Below, one piece after another: positions 1 to 11,431 of a stretch of DNA of 64,000 nucleotides; position 1 is the stretch's first letter, and each line of letters starts with the position of its first letter. This DNA is from Nocardioides sp. SR21 (GTDB lineage Bacteria > Actinomycetota > Actinomycetes > Propionibacteriales > Nocardioidaceae): positions 155,955 through 219,954 of the forward strand of contig NZ_JAKWJR010000009.1 in the NCBI RefSeq assembly GCF_022761125.1. Direction: 5' to 3'. Position numbers and translations under genes: made by a program. The notes beneath the pieces are model-generated. The model worked only from the letters and a program-made list of their open reading frames with translations, was not told the DNA's origin and made no database searches.

Positions 1-24
1 GGATCCGAATCTCCGGAGGACACC

Positions 25-447
25 ATGATCAAACTCGCCGCTCTTCTCAGTGCGGGCGCTGCGGTGGCTGCGCTGGGCGTCGTACCCGCCGCCCACGCGA
101 CCGTCATCGACGGCCCCAGCGGTGACTGCGCCGTCACCGCCAAGTGGTCCAAGCCGAGCTCCACGACCGTCAAGGTCACCTGGACGACGAGGTGCGACAG
201 CGCGTACTACGGGATCCAGAACGGGGTCACCCTGCACCCCGCGAAGGGCTCCGGCCAGGCGGAGACCCGCACCAGCTTCTGCCACGCGAAGGAACGACAG
301 GTCAAGACCTGCTCGACCTCGGTCACGATCTCCGATCCGGGCGGCCGCCAGGACTACGTGTCGATCGACGAGGTCTACCTCGACGACTCCTACTACGAGC
401 TCGACTGGCAGTCGGCCGGGTGGAGCAGGTCCACCTTCACCGGCTGA
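25..447 (+). CDS. Secreted hypothetical protein
   Basis: A 140-residue protein of unknown function that is probably exported. The first ~25 residues form a typical signal peptide: a lysine, a run of Ala/Leu/Val, then an AHA-type signal peptidase I site before TVIDG. The mature part is rich in Ser, Thr and aromatic residues and has four cysteines (near residues 35, 57, 102 and 111) that could form disulfides. The start is supported by a GGAGG ribosome site 6 nt upstream of ATG. I recognise no catalytic motif or family. The left window edge hides its upstream context. The sequence after its TGA resembles that after two other genes in this window (see 26670-26732). Confidence 0.75.
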   Translation: MIKLAALLSAGAAVAALGVVPAAHATVIDGPSGDCAVTAKWSKPSSTTVKVTWTTRCDSAYYGIQNGVTLHPAKGSGQAETRTSFCHAKERQVKTCSTSVTISDPGGRQDYVSIDEVYLDDSYYELDWQSAGWSRSTFTG

Positions 448-577
448 CCCTCGCCCATCGAGGAGCGCGGGGGCCGGGTCAGCGCCGGTTCCCGCGCTCT
501 TAACCCGCGGTTCCTTCAGCAGCCGCCGAACCGGCCGATGCGATCTGTGACACATCGGACCGACCGAGGAGGCTGCC

Positions 578-1408
578 ATGACGCGACGCGACATCTTCGT
601 GCTGTCCGGCGGCGGGTCCCGTGGCGCCGGACAGGTCGGGATGCTGCGCGCGCTGCTGGCCGCCGGTGTCGTCCCTGACCAGGTCGTCGCCGGCTCGGTC
701 GGCTCGCTGAACGGCTGCTACCTGGCCGCCGACCCGACGCCCGCGCAGGTCGAGCGGCTCGCCGGGGTCTGGGCCTCGATGCGGGCCTCCACGCTCACCG
801 GGCCGCGTCGGTCGATGGTGGCGAACCTGGCCACGATGCGTCCGTACCTCTTCTCGAACCGGGCGCTGCGGGAGCTGATCGCTCGGCTGGTCCCCAGCCA
901 CCGCCTCGAGGACCTCGCCGTCCCGGTGCGGATCGCGACGACCGACCTGCTGACCGGCCTCCCGGCGCACCACGACACGGGCTACCTGCCCGACGTGCTG
1001 TGCGCCTCCGCGGCCCTGCCCGGCCTGCTCCCGCCGGTCCGGCTCCGGGGCGGCCGTGCGCACGTGGACGCCGGCGTCGCGGAGAACGTGCCGGTGTCGG
1101 GCGTCGAGGGACTGGCCGCTCCGGGTGACCGGGTCTGGATCCTCGACGTCACCAAGTGCCCCCGCGAGCTGCGCCGGCTGCGCACCCCGGTCGACGTGGT
1201 GGTGGCGGCCCTGGCGGGCTCGATCACCAACCGCCCGACCATGGCGGTGCCGGCCGGTGTCGAGGTGGTGCACCTCAAGCTCGACGAGCGCTACGACTGC
1301 GGCCCGGTCTTCGACTTCAGCCACACCGCCACGTTGATCGAGATGGGGGAGCAGACAGCCGCCCAGGCGCTCACCGCGGATCGCGGTGGGCTGTCGCTGG
1401 CCGGCTAG
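578..1408 (+). CDS. Patatin-like phospholipase family protein
   Basis: A 276-residue cytosolic protein of the patatin-like acyl hydrolase family. The N-terminus has the glycine-rich oxyanion loop (LSGGGSRGAGQVG). The nucleophile elbow is AGSVGS, so the first glycine of the usual GxSxG is alanine while the serine is kept. The second member of the Ser-Asp dyad lies in VDAGVAENVP, corresponding to the usual DGG/DGA motif. A good ribosome site (GAGGAGG) precedes the ATG. Family knowledge predicts lipid acyl-ester hydrolysis; the substrate cannot be told. It stands alone, with a short 11-bp tandem repeat just after its stop codon. Confidence 0.85.
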   Translation: MTRRDIFVLSGGGSRGAGQVGMLRALLAAGVVPDQVVAGSVGSLNGCYLAADPTPAQVERLAGVWASMRASTLTGPRRSMVANLATMRPYLFSNRALRELIARLVPSHRLEDLAVPVRIATTDLLTGLPAHHDTGYLPDVLCASAALPGLLPPVRLRGGRAHVDAGVAENVPVSGVEGLAAPGDRVWILDVTKCPRELRRLRTPVDVVVAALAGSITNRPTMAVPAGVEVVHLKLDERYDCGPVFDFSHTATLIEMGEQTAAQALTADRGGLSLAG

Positions 1409-1414
1409 CGCCTC

Positions 1415-1469
1415 GGCTCAGCTCCGGCTCAGCTCCGGCTCAGCTCCGGCTCAGCTCCGGCTCAGCTCC
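1415..1469. repeat. Five perfect tandem copies of an 11-bp unit
   Basis: The unit GGCTCAGCTCC is repeated five times without mismatch between the patatin-like gene and the convergent PPOX-family gene. The last copy supplies the TGA stop codon of the PPOX gene on the minus strand. Copy number can be expected to vary by slippage. Because 11 is not a multiple of three, changes upstream of the stop would not alter that protein as long as one copy remains. Confidence 0.95.
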
Positions 1470-1866
1470 GGGCGGCGCCCCATCCGTGCCAGCGCTCGAC
1501 CTCCATCCACGCGCTCGTGCGCGGGCTCTCCCGGTTCGGGTACTCCTTGCCGGAGTACAGCACGCTCAGCCGATCGATGTCGGCGAGCTCCTCGTCGGCG
1601 TACATCTCCGTGATCCGGCCGACGAGTGACACATGGGTGTACCAGCTCTCGTCGTCGAGCACGGTCAGGCTGACCCGCGGATCCCGTCGCAGGTGTCCGA
1701 GCCGGACCCGGGTGTCGTCCATGTTCAGCAGGATCCGGTCGCCGTCGAGCAGGTACCAGGTCGCGACCGACACGGGTGCGCCGTCGGTGCGTAGGGTGGC
1801 GACCACAGCCGGGTTCGGCTTCGCCAGCAGGTCGCGGAGGTCGTCGGGGAACGGCATCTCAGGCAT
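1462..1866 (-). CDS. PPOX-class pyridoxamine 5'-phosphate oxidase-like (F420/FMN-dependent) protein
   Basis: A 134-residue single-domain split-barrel protein of the pyridoxamine-phosphate-oxidase-like superfamily. Recognisable features are the start motif PFPDDLRDLLAKPNPAVVATL, then GAPVSVATWYLLDGDRILL, then LRRDPRVSLTVLDDE, which are typical of small actinobacterial F420- or FMN-dependent reductases. The substrate and cofactor cannot be assigned from sequence alone. The chosen start is the ATG giving MPEMPF; a longer reading (MAHTQP) would overlap the divergent small membrane-protein gene. The stop codon lies inside the 11-bp tandem repeat. It is convergent with the patatin-like gene. Confidence 0.82.
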   Translation of the reverse strand: MPEMPFPDDLRDLLAKPNPAVVATLRTDGAPVSVATWYLLDGDRILLNMDDTRVRLGHLRRDPRVSLTVLDDESWYTHVSLVGRITEMYADEELADIDRLSVLYSGKEYPNRESPRTSAWMEVERWHGWGAARS

Positions 1867-1912
1867 GAGCTCACTCAACCACGCGCCGACGCGGAGTGGT
1901 TGAGTGTGCGCC

Positions 1913-2104
1913 ATGACGAAGCCGATGTGGGTCGTGGCGGGCGCGGTGCTCGTGCTGATGGGCCTGGTGTGGACCCTGCAGGGGTTCGACGTGATCGAGG
2001 GCAGCGCGATGAGCGGCTCGACGACCTGGGCGATCGTCGGGCCGGTCGTGGTCCTCATCGGCGCCGGGCTGGCGTGGGTGGGACTCCGCGGTCGCCAGCG
2101 CTGA
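1913..2104 (+). CDS. Small two-helix membrane protein
   Basis: A 63-residue protein with two hydrophobic segments, about residues 5-21 and 40-57, separated by a short polar loop (DVIEGSAMSG). This pattern is common in small actinobacterial inner-membrane proteins of unknown function. The ATG giving MTKPMWVV is chosen over an upstream GTG three codons earlier. No clear ribosome site is visible. It diverges from the PPOX gene with only 46 nt between start codons. No function can be inferred. Confidence 0.6.
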   Translation: MTKPMWVVAGAVLVLMGLVWTLQGFDVIEGSAMSGSTTWAIVGPVVVLIGAGLAWVGLRGRQR

Positions 2105-2117
2105 GCGGTGGCGACCG

Positions 2118-2939
2118 TCACGGGGCGGCCGGTTCCTCCGCCGCCCGGATGCGACGCAGGTGCCGCCGCCGACGCGCGCGGATGACGGCCGGGTCCTGGG
2201 GGCTGGTCCCGTCGACGTTCCTGTTCTCGGCCACCCAGGTGACGCGGCCTCCACTCCGGTAGGCGCCCATGGCGCGGCGGCGCTTGAGGCTCGGGTGCTC
2301 CTCGATGAGCGTCGCCCACGGGAACCTGCGGACGACGTCGAAGTCGTAGACGTCCAACATCGTCGCCAGCGCACTCGGTGAGGGATGTCCCACGAGCATG
2401 AGGTTGTTGTACGCCTGGTCGCTCTCCACCGCCTGTCCCTCGACGTCCACCCGGTCGACGCCGAGGAAGATGACCTTCGAGTCGGTGACGGTGACCTTGG
2501 TGTCGACGACGACGTGCCGCGGCCCGAGCCCTCGGATGCCGCCGAGCAGCTCGGAGTACCGCAGCGTGTGGTAGACGAACCCGAGGCACAGGACGACGTC
2601 GAACCGGCCCAGCTCGTGCTCGTCGGGTCCAGCGAGGACGTCGAAGATGTCTCCGCCGATGAACCGGTACCGGTCGTCCGGAACACCGTTCTTCCGGAGG
2701 TTCTCGTACGCCCGCTCGACGAACTCCGGACGTCCCTCGACCCCGACCACCTGCTCGGCGCCGGCCTCGAGCGCGGCCATGCTCCACCGACCGTCGTGAC
2801 TCGCGATGTCGAGCACCCGAGCACCCACGAGGAGGTCGCTGTTGCTCTCGATCATCGCGTGGTGGCGCCAGTTCAGCCGCACGGTCGTGCTCGCCGTGTT
2901 GCTGGTCTCCTTGAACTCAGGATGGTCATCGAAGAACAT
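2118..2939 (-). CDS. Class I SAM-dependent methyltransferase
   Basis: A 273-residue protein with the Rossmann-fold SAM-binding signature: motif I near residues 43-50 (VLDIASHDGRW), an acidic residue at the end of strand 2 (VVGVEGRPEF), the GGDIFD adenine-contact region and the motif IV segment RFDVVLCLGFVYH. The C-terminus is strongly basic (RARRRRHLRRIRA). The overall shape resembles the DUF1698/CmoB-like methyltransferases seen near glycan or secondary-metabolite genes, but no such genes are adjacent and the substrate is unknown. The start is supported by GGAGG 4 nt before the ATG. It is divergent from pyrR. Confidence 0.82.
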   Translation of the reverse strand: MFFDDHPEFKETSNTASTTVRLNWRHHAMIESNSDLLVGARVLDIASHDGRWSMAALEAGAEQVVGVEGRPEFVERAYENLRKNGVPDDRYRFIGGDIFDVLAGPDEHELGRFDVVLCLGFVYHTLRYSELLGGIRGLGPRHVVVDTKVTVTDSKVIFLGVDRVDVEGQAVESDQAYNNLMLVGHPSPSALATMLDVYDFDVVRRFPWATLIEEHPSLKRRRAMGAYRSGGRVTWVAENRNVDGTSPQDPAVIRARRRRHLRRIRAAEEPAAP

Positions 2940-3170
2940 TCATCCTCCTGGTGGATGAGCGCACCTGCACCCGCAGCCGACCACAGGTAGCGCCGGTTGT
3001 CCACGTCGGTCCGTCCGCAGCCGCTCGCAGCGGGTCGTCCGCCCCTCGGCTGCCTCTGGACCCGGGTGAGGCGGACGACCCGTCCCACGCAGTGGGAAGC
3101 AGCCGCTCCCGGTTCGGTCGCGACCCCCGGAGCGGGGTAGGGTTCACCTCGATCGACATCCTTTAACGAG

Positions 3171-3186
3171 CCGTCCTGAGAGGCGG
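3171..3186 (+). promoter_or_regulatory. PyrR-binding RNA element (translational operator)
   Basis: The sequence CGTCCTGAGAGGCG matches the PyrR-binding-loop consensus ARUCCNGNGAGGYU at all but the two outermost positions and is flanked by CCG/CGG that can close a small stem. The GGAG/AAGGAGG ribosome site of pyrR follows within a few bases. No intrinsic terminator is visible between them. By analogy with the mycobacterial pyr operon, PyrR bound with UMP would hide the ribosome site (translational repression) rather than cause attenuation. The repression mechanism is inference; the motif match is direct. Confidence 0.8.
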
Positions 3187-3205
3187 AGAAGGAGGTCCGA
3201 GGCTG

Positions 3206-3772
3206 TTGCCTACGCACCCTCAACCTGAGTCCGACGGGGCTCGCGTGGTCCTCGACGACCGCGACATCGTCCGGGCTCTGACCCGCATCTCGCACGAGAT
3301 CCTCGAGCGCAACAAGGGCGCCGACGACCTCGTCCTCCTCGGGATCCCCAGCCGCGGCGTACCGCTCGCGCAGCGGATCGCCGAGCGGATCGCCTCCGTG
3401 GAGGGGTACGACGTACCGGTCGGCTCGCTCGACGTGACGATGTACCGCGACGACCTGCGGCTGAAGCCGGCCCGCGCGCTGCTGCACACCGAGATCCCGG
3501 CCGGCGGCATCGACGGCAAGGTCGTCGTCCTCGTCGACGACGTGCTGTTCTCCGGCCGCACCATCCGCGCCGCGCTGGACGCGCTCAACGACATCGGCCG
3601 CCCGAAGGCGGTCCGGCTCGCGGTCCTCGTCGACCGGGGCCACCGCGAGCTGCCGATCCGCGCCGACTTCGTCGGCAAGAACCTGCCCACCTCGCTGGTC
3701 GAGCGGGTGAAGGTGACCCTCGCCGGCATCGACGACGCCGACGCCGTCACGATCCAGGGAGTTGTCCAGTGA
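3206..3772 (+). CDS. pyrR: Bifunctional pyr operon regulator / uracil phosphoribosyltransferase PyrR
   Basis: 188 residues. PyrR senses UMP/UTP against PRPP and binds pyr mRNA; it also has uracil phosphoribosyltransferase activity. The PRPP-binding motif VVVLVDDVLFSGRT lies at residues 106-119, and the type I phosphoribosyltransferase core (GIPSRGVPLA, near 46-55) is intact. The start is taken at TTG because it is the first in-frame start after a strong AAGGAGG site. The protein begins about ten residues before the conserved VVLDDRDI. It is first in the pyr operon and overlaps pyrB by 4 nt (GTGA). A PyrR-binding element sits in its own leader, indicating autoregulation. Confidence 0.96.
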   Translation: MPTHPQPESDGARVVLDDRDIVRALTRISHEILERNKGADDLVLLGIPSRGVPLAQRIAERIASVEGYDVPVGSLDVTMYRDDLRLKPARALLHTEIPAGGIDGKVVVLVDDVLFSGRTIRAALDALNDIGRPKAVRLAVLVDRGHRELPIRADFVGKNLPTSLVERVKVTLAGIDDADAVTIQGVVQ

Positions 3773-4710
3773 AGCGGCACCTGCTGAGCGCGGCCGACCT
3801 GAGCCGCGACGACGCCGAGCTGGTCCTGTCGACCGCCGAGGAGATGCGCTCGCTGGCGGACCGGCCGATCAAGAAGCTGCCCGCGCTGCGCGGCCGCACG
3901 GTCGTCAACCTGTTCTTCGAGGACTCCACCCGCACCCGGATCAGCTTCGAGGCGGCGGCCAAGCGGCTGAGCGCCGACGTCATCAACTTCGCGGCCAAGG
4001 GCTCGAGCCTCTCCAAGGGCGAGAGCCTCAAGGACACCGCGCTGACGCTCGAGGCGATGGGCGCGGACGCGGTCGTCGTCCGGCACGGCGCCAGCGGTGC
4101 CCCGCACCGGCTGGCGCACTCCGGCTGGGTCCGGTCGAACGTCGTGAACGCCGGCGACGGCACCCACGAGCACCCGACCCAGGCGCTGCTGGACGCGTTC
4201 ACGATGACGCGCCACCTCGGCGCGCTCGACGGACGCAGGATCGTCATCGTCGGCGACGTGCTGCACAGCCGGGTCGCCCGCTCGAACGCGCTGCTGCTGC
4301 ACACGCTGGGCGCCGAGGTGACGCTGGTCGCGCCGCCGACGCTGCTGCCGGTCGGCATCGAGAACTGGCCCGTCGAGACGTCGTACGACCTGGACTCGGC
4401 GCTGCCGAAGGCGGACGCCGTGATGATGCTGCGGGTCCAGCGGGAGCGGATGCACGGCGGGTTCTTCCCGACCGCGCGCGAGTACTCCCGCCGCTACGGT
4501 CTCGACGGCCGCCGGATGGCGAGCCTCCAGGACCACACCATCGTCATGCACCCCGGCCCGATGGTCCGCGGCATGGAGATCACCGCGGACGTCGCCGACA
4601 GCGACCGGTCCGTCATCGTCGAGCAGGTCACCAACGGCGTCGCCGTGCGGATGGCCGTCCTGTACCTGCTGCTGGGCGGCTCCGAGCCCGCCGTCGGAGG
4701 AGAAGAGTGA
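3769..4710 (+). CDS. pyrB: Aspartate carbamoyltransferase catalytic subunit
   Basis: 313 residues. It condenses carbamoyl phosphate and aspartate to N-carbamoyl-aspartate, the first committed step of pyrimidine synthesis. The carbamoyl-phosphate loop STRTR is at residues 53-57; the domain-bridging HPTQ follows GTHEHPTQALLD, and HPGPM near residue 262 completes the active site. No pyrI regulatory subunit gene is present, as is usual outside enterobacteria and archaea, so control probably acts through PyrR. GTG start overlapping the pyrR stop; its own stop overlaps the pyrC start. Confidence 0.97.
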   Translation: MKRHLLSAADLSRDDAELVLSTAEEMRSLADRPIKKLPALRGRTVVNLFFEDSTRTRISFEAAAKRLSADVINFAAKGSSLSKGESLKDTALTLEAMGADAVVVRHGASGAPHRLAHSGWVRSNVVNAGDGTHEHPTQALLDAFTMTRHLGALDGRRIVIVGDVLHSRVARSNALLLHTLGAEVTLVAPPTLLPVGIENWPVETSYDLDSALPKADAVMMLRVQRERMHGGFFPTAREYSRRYGLDGRRMASLQDHTIVMHPGPMVRGMEITADVADSDRSVIVEQVTNGVAVRMAVLYLLLGGSEPAVGGEE

Positions 4711-5993
4711 GCACCAACTACCTGATCAAGAACGTCTCGGTCCTGGGCGGTACGCCGACCGACCTGCTGCTGCAGGACGGCGTGATCGCCGACGGGGCGG
4801 ACGCCCCGGACGACGCCGAGGTCATCGACGGGACCGGGCTGATCGCGCTGCCCGGTCTGGTCGACCTGCACACGCACCTGCGCGAACCGGGCCGTGAGGA
4901 CGCCGAGACCGTCGAGTCCGGCACCCGGGCCGCCGCGCTCGGCGGCTTCACCGCCGTTCACGCGATGGCGAACACCGAGCCGGTCGCGGACACCGCGGGC
5001 GTCGTCGAGCAGGTCTGGCGGCTCGGCCGCGAGGCCGGCCACTGCGACGTCTTCCCGGTCGGTGCCGTCACCGTCGGCCTGCAGGGCACCCAGCTCGCCG
5101 AGCTCGGCGCGATGGCCGACTCCGCTGCGCGGGTCCGCGTGTTCTCGGACGACGGCAAGTGCGTGCACGACCCGGTGCTGATGCGCCGGGCGCTGGAGTA
5201 CGTCAAGGCGTTCGACGGCGTCGTCGCCCAGCACGCCCAGGAGCCGCGGCTCACCGAGGGCGCGCAGATGAACGAGGGCGAGCTGTCCGGCCGCCTCGGG
5301 CTGGCCGGCTGGCCGGCGGTCGCCGAGGAGGCGATCATCGCCCGCGACGTGCTGCTCGCCGAGCACGTCGGCTCGCGCCTGCACGTGTGCCACCTGAGCA
5401 CCGCCGGCTCGGTCGAGATCGTGCGCTGGGCCAAGGCGAAGGGCGTCGACGTCACCGCGGAGGCCTGCCCCCACCACCTGCTGCTGACCGACGAGCTCGC
5501 GGCGACGTACGACCCGATCTACAAGGTCAACCCACCGCTGCGCTCGGCCGCCGACGTGGAGGCGGTCAAGGCCGGCCTGGCCGACGGCACCATCGACATC
5601 GTCGCCACCGACCACGCGCCGCACCCGCACGAGGACAAGGACTGCGAGTGGGCGGCCGCCGCGTTCGGCATGCTCGGCCTCGAGACCGCGCTCTCGATCG
5701 TGCAGCAGACGATGGTCGACACCGGCCTGCTCGACTGGGCCGGTGTCGCCGAGCGGATGTCCTACAACCCGGCGCGGATCGGCCGGATCTCCGACCAGCA
5801 CGGCCGCCCGGTGGAGGTGGGGGAGCCGGCCAACGTCGTGCTCTACGACCCCCGCGCGACCCGCACCGTCGACCCGGCCGAGTCCGCGAGCCTGAGCCGC
5901 AACACGCCGTACCGCGGCATGGAGCTGCCGGGCCGGGTGGTCGCGACGTTCCTGCGCGGCAAGGCGACCGTGCTCGACGGGAAGGTCCTCTGA
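4707..5993 (+). CDS. pyrC: Dihydroorotase
   Basis: 428 residues, a zinc amidohydrolase that cyclises carbamoyl-aspartate to dihydroorotate. The metal-binding HxH lies in DLHTHLREPG (about residues 53-62). Further metal ligands are the histidines in HVCHLST and the aspartate in ATDHAPH. The length and the LREPG signature fit the class I (PyrC/allantoinase-like) enzymes of Gram-positives. GTG start in a 4-nt overlap with pyrB, and its TGA overlaps the carA ATG by one base, so the whole segment is translationally coupled. Many actinobacteria carry a small membrane-protein gene between pyrC and carA; here it is absent. Confidence 0.96.
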   Translation: MSTNYLIKNVSVLGGTPTDLLLQDGVIADGADAPDDAEVIDGTGLIALPGLVDLHTHLREPGREDAETVESGTRAAALGGFTAVHAMANTEPVADTAGVVEQVWRLGREAGHCDVFPVGAVTVGLQGTQLAELGAMADSAARVRVFSDDGKCVHDPVLMRRALEYVKAFDGVVAQHAQEPRLTEGAQMNEGELSGRLGLAGWPAVAEEAIIARDVLLAEHVGSRLHVCHLSTAGSVEIVRWAKAKGVDVTAEACPHHLLLTDELAATYDPIYKVNPPLRSAADVEAVKAGLADGTIDIVATDHAPHPHEDKDCEWAAAAFGMLGLETALSIVQQTMVDTGLLDWAGVAERMSYNPARIGRISDQHGRPVEVGEPANVVLYDPRATRTVDPAESASLSRNTPYRGMELPGRVVATFLRGKATVLDGKVL

Positions 5994-7091
5994 TGGCGAT
6001 CCTGGTGCTCGAGGACGGGCGCACCTTCCACGGCGAGTCGTACGGCGCGAAGGGCGAGACGTTCGGCGAGGCGGTCTTCAACACCGGCATGACCGGCTAC
6101 CAGGAGACACTCACCGACCCGTCGTACCACCGTCAGGTCGTCGTGATGACCGCGCCCCACATCGGCAACACGGGCGTCAACGACGAGGACCCGGAGAGCA
6201 GCAGGATCTGGGTCGCCGGGTACGTCGTGCGCGACCCCGCCCGCCGCGCGTCGAGCTGGCGCTCGCGGCGCAGCCTCGACGAGGAGCTGGTCGCGCAGGG
6301 CGTCGTCGGCATCTCCGGCATCGACACCCGGGCGCTGACCCGGCACCTGCGCGAGCGTGGCGCGATGCGCGTCGGCATCTCCTCGACCGAGACCGACCCG
6401 GCTGCGCTGCTGGAGCGGGTGAAGGCGTCCGGCGAGATGGCCGGCTCCGAGCTCGCGTCCGAGGTCTCGACGCAGGAGGCGTACGTCGTCCCGGCGATCG
6501 GCGAGAAGAAGTACACCGTCGCCGCGCTCGACCTCGGCATCAAGGGGATGACGCCGCACCGGATGGCCGAGCGCGGCATCGAGGTGCACGTGCTGCCCGC
6601 GACCGCGACGCTCGAGGAGGTCAAGGCGGTCGCCCCGGACGGGTTGTTCTACTCGAACGGCCCGGGCGACCCCGCCGCGACCACGCACCAGGTCGAGGTG
6701 CTGCAGGGAGCGCTCGCCGACGAGATCCCGTACTTCGGCATCTGCTTCGGCAACCAGCTGTTCGGCCGCGCGCTCGGCTTCGGCACCTACAAGCTGAAGT
6801 ACGGCCACCGCGGCATCAACCAGCCGGTGATGGACCGCACCACCGGCAAGACCGAGGTGACCGCGCACAACCACGGCTTCGCCGTCGACGCGCCCCTCGA
6901 GGGCAGCACCACCACGCCGTACGGCGAGGCGAGCGTCAGCCACGTGTGCCTGAACGACGACGTGGTCGAGGGCCTCGAGCTGCGCGACGCCGCCGGCAGG
7001 CTCAAGGGCTTCTCCGTCCAGTACCACCCCGAGGCCGCGGCCGGCCCGCACGACGCCGCCTACCTCTTCGACCGTTTTGTGGAGCTGATGA

Positions 7092-7105
<14 letters not shown>
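5993..7105 (+). CDS. carA: Carbamoyl-phosphate synthase small (glutaminase) subunit
   Basis: 370 residues. It hydrolyses glutamine and delivers ammonia to CarB for carbamoyl phosphate, which feeds both pyrimidine and arginine synthesis (both clusters lie in this window). The N-terminal CPSase small-chain domain (NTGMTGYQETLTDPSY) is followed by a class I amidotransferase domain: nucleophile in FGICFGNQ, and the catalytic His-Glu pair in QYHPEA near the C-terminus. It overlaps carB by 14 nt in a different frame. Confidence 0.97.
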
Positions 7106-10393
<3,288 letters not shown>

Positions 10394-10397
<4 letters not shown>

Positions 10398-11431
10398 CCT
10401 ACCGACTCCTGTTCGACAAGGTCCTGACGCGGACGGACCCGGAGAAGGCGCACCACACGGCGTTCCGGGCGATCCGCGCGGCGCGTCCGGTGACCGGCCT
10501 GCGCGGTACGCCCGGGAACCCGGTCGCGGCGCTGGGGCTGACGTTCCCCAACGTGCTGGGGCTGGCCGCCGGCTTCGACAAGAACGCGGTCGGCATCGAC
10601 GGCCTCGGCGCGCTGGGCTTCGGCCACGTGGAGATCGGCACGGTCACCGGCGAGGCGCAGCCGGGGAACCCGCAGCCGCGGCTGTTCCGGCTGCCCGACG
10701 ACCGCGCGGTGGTCAACCGGATGGGCTTCAACAACGACGGCGCCGAGGTGGTGGCCGCTCGTCTCGCGGCCCGCGCCGAGTCCTTCGGTGGTCGAGCGGG
10801 CGTATCGAGAACTGGCCCGGTCCTCGGGGTCAACATCGGCAAGTCCAAGGTCGTCCCGGAGGACGAGGCGGTCCGCGACTACGAGAAGTCCGCGCGGCTG
10901 CTCGCGCCGCACGCGGACTACCTGGTCGTCAACGTCAGCTCGCCGAACACGCCGGGGCTGCGCAACCTCCAGGCGGTCGAGAAGCTCGAGCCGATCCTGA
11001 CCGCGGTGCAGGCGATCGCCGCCCAGGGTGACCGGCGCGTGCCGCTCCTGGTCAAGATCGCGCCGGACCTCGCCGACGACGACGTGCTCGGCGTCGCCGA
11101 CCTCGCGCTCGCGATCGGCCTGGACGGCATCATCGCGACGAACACCACGATCTCGAGGGCGGGTCTGCGCACCTGCGCGGAGCGGGTGGAGCAGATCGGC
11201 GCCGGCGGCCTGTCCGGGCGCCCGCTCACCGACCGCTCCTGCGACGTGGTCCGGCTGCTGCGCGGCCGGGTCGGGCCGGACCTCACGCTGATCGGTGTCG
11301 GTGGCATCACCACGGTCGCCGACGCGCAGGCGAGGCTGGACGCGGGCGCGACGCTGCTCCAGGGATACACCGCGTTCATCTACGAGGGCCCGCTGTGGCC
11401 CCGGCGGATCGTCAAGGGAGTGCAGGAATGA
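10394..11431 (+). CDS. pyrD: Dihydroorotate dehydrogenase (quinone), class 2
   Basis: 345 residues. A membrane-associated flavoprotein that oxidises dihydroorotate to orotate with quinone as acceptor. Class 2 is shown by the N-terminal extension (YRLLFDKVLTRTDPEKAHH), the motif LAAGFDKNA, the catalytic-serine region VVNVSSPNTPGLR and the FMN-binding IGVGGI. An in-frame insertion of about 8-12 residues (GGRAGVSRTG) precedes the conserved GPVLGVNIGKSK; its DNA looks like a piece of an interspersed repeat (see 10787-10810). GTG start coupled to carB. The stop overlaps the pyrF ATG. Confidence 0.97.
10787..10810. repeat. Repeat-like insertion inside pyrD (GGTGGTCGAG...GCGTATCGAGA)
   Basis: This 24-bp stretch has the look of the short interspersed TGGTCGAG...CGTATCGAGAC elements that I recall as common between genes in Nocardioides-type genomes. 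Its ends GGTCGAG and ATCGAGA differ from the usual pyrD coding pattern. It keeps the frame open and adds GGRAGVSRTG just before the conserved GPVLGVN motif. The family assignment is from memory and only one such copy is seen here. Confidence 0.45.

Noticed and set aside
1462..2787. A 441-residue protein spanning the PPOX gene and beyond
   Set aside because: Only the C-terminal 134 residues have a recognisable fold; the N-terminal part is antisense or out-of-frame to the methyltransferase and small membrane-protein genes.
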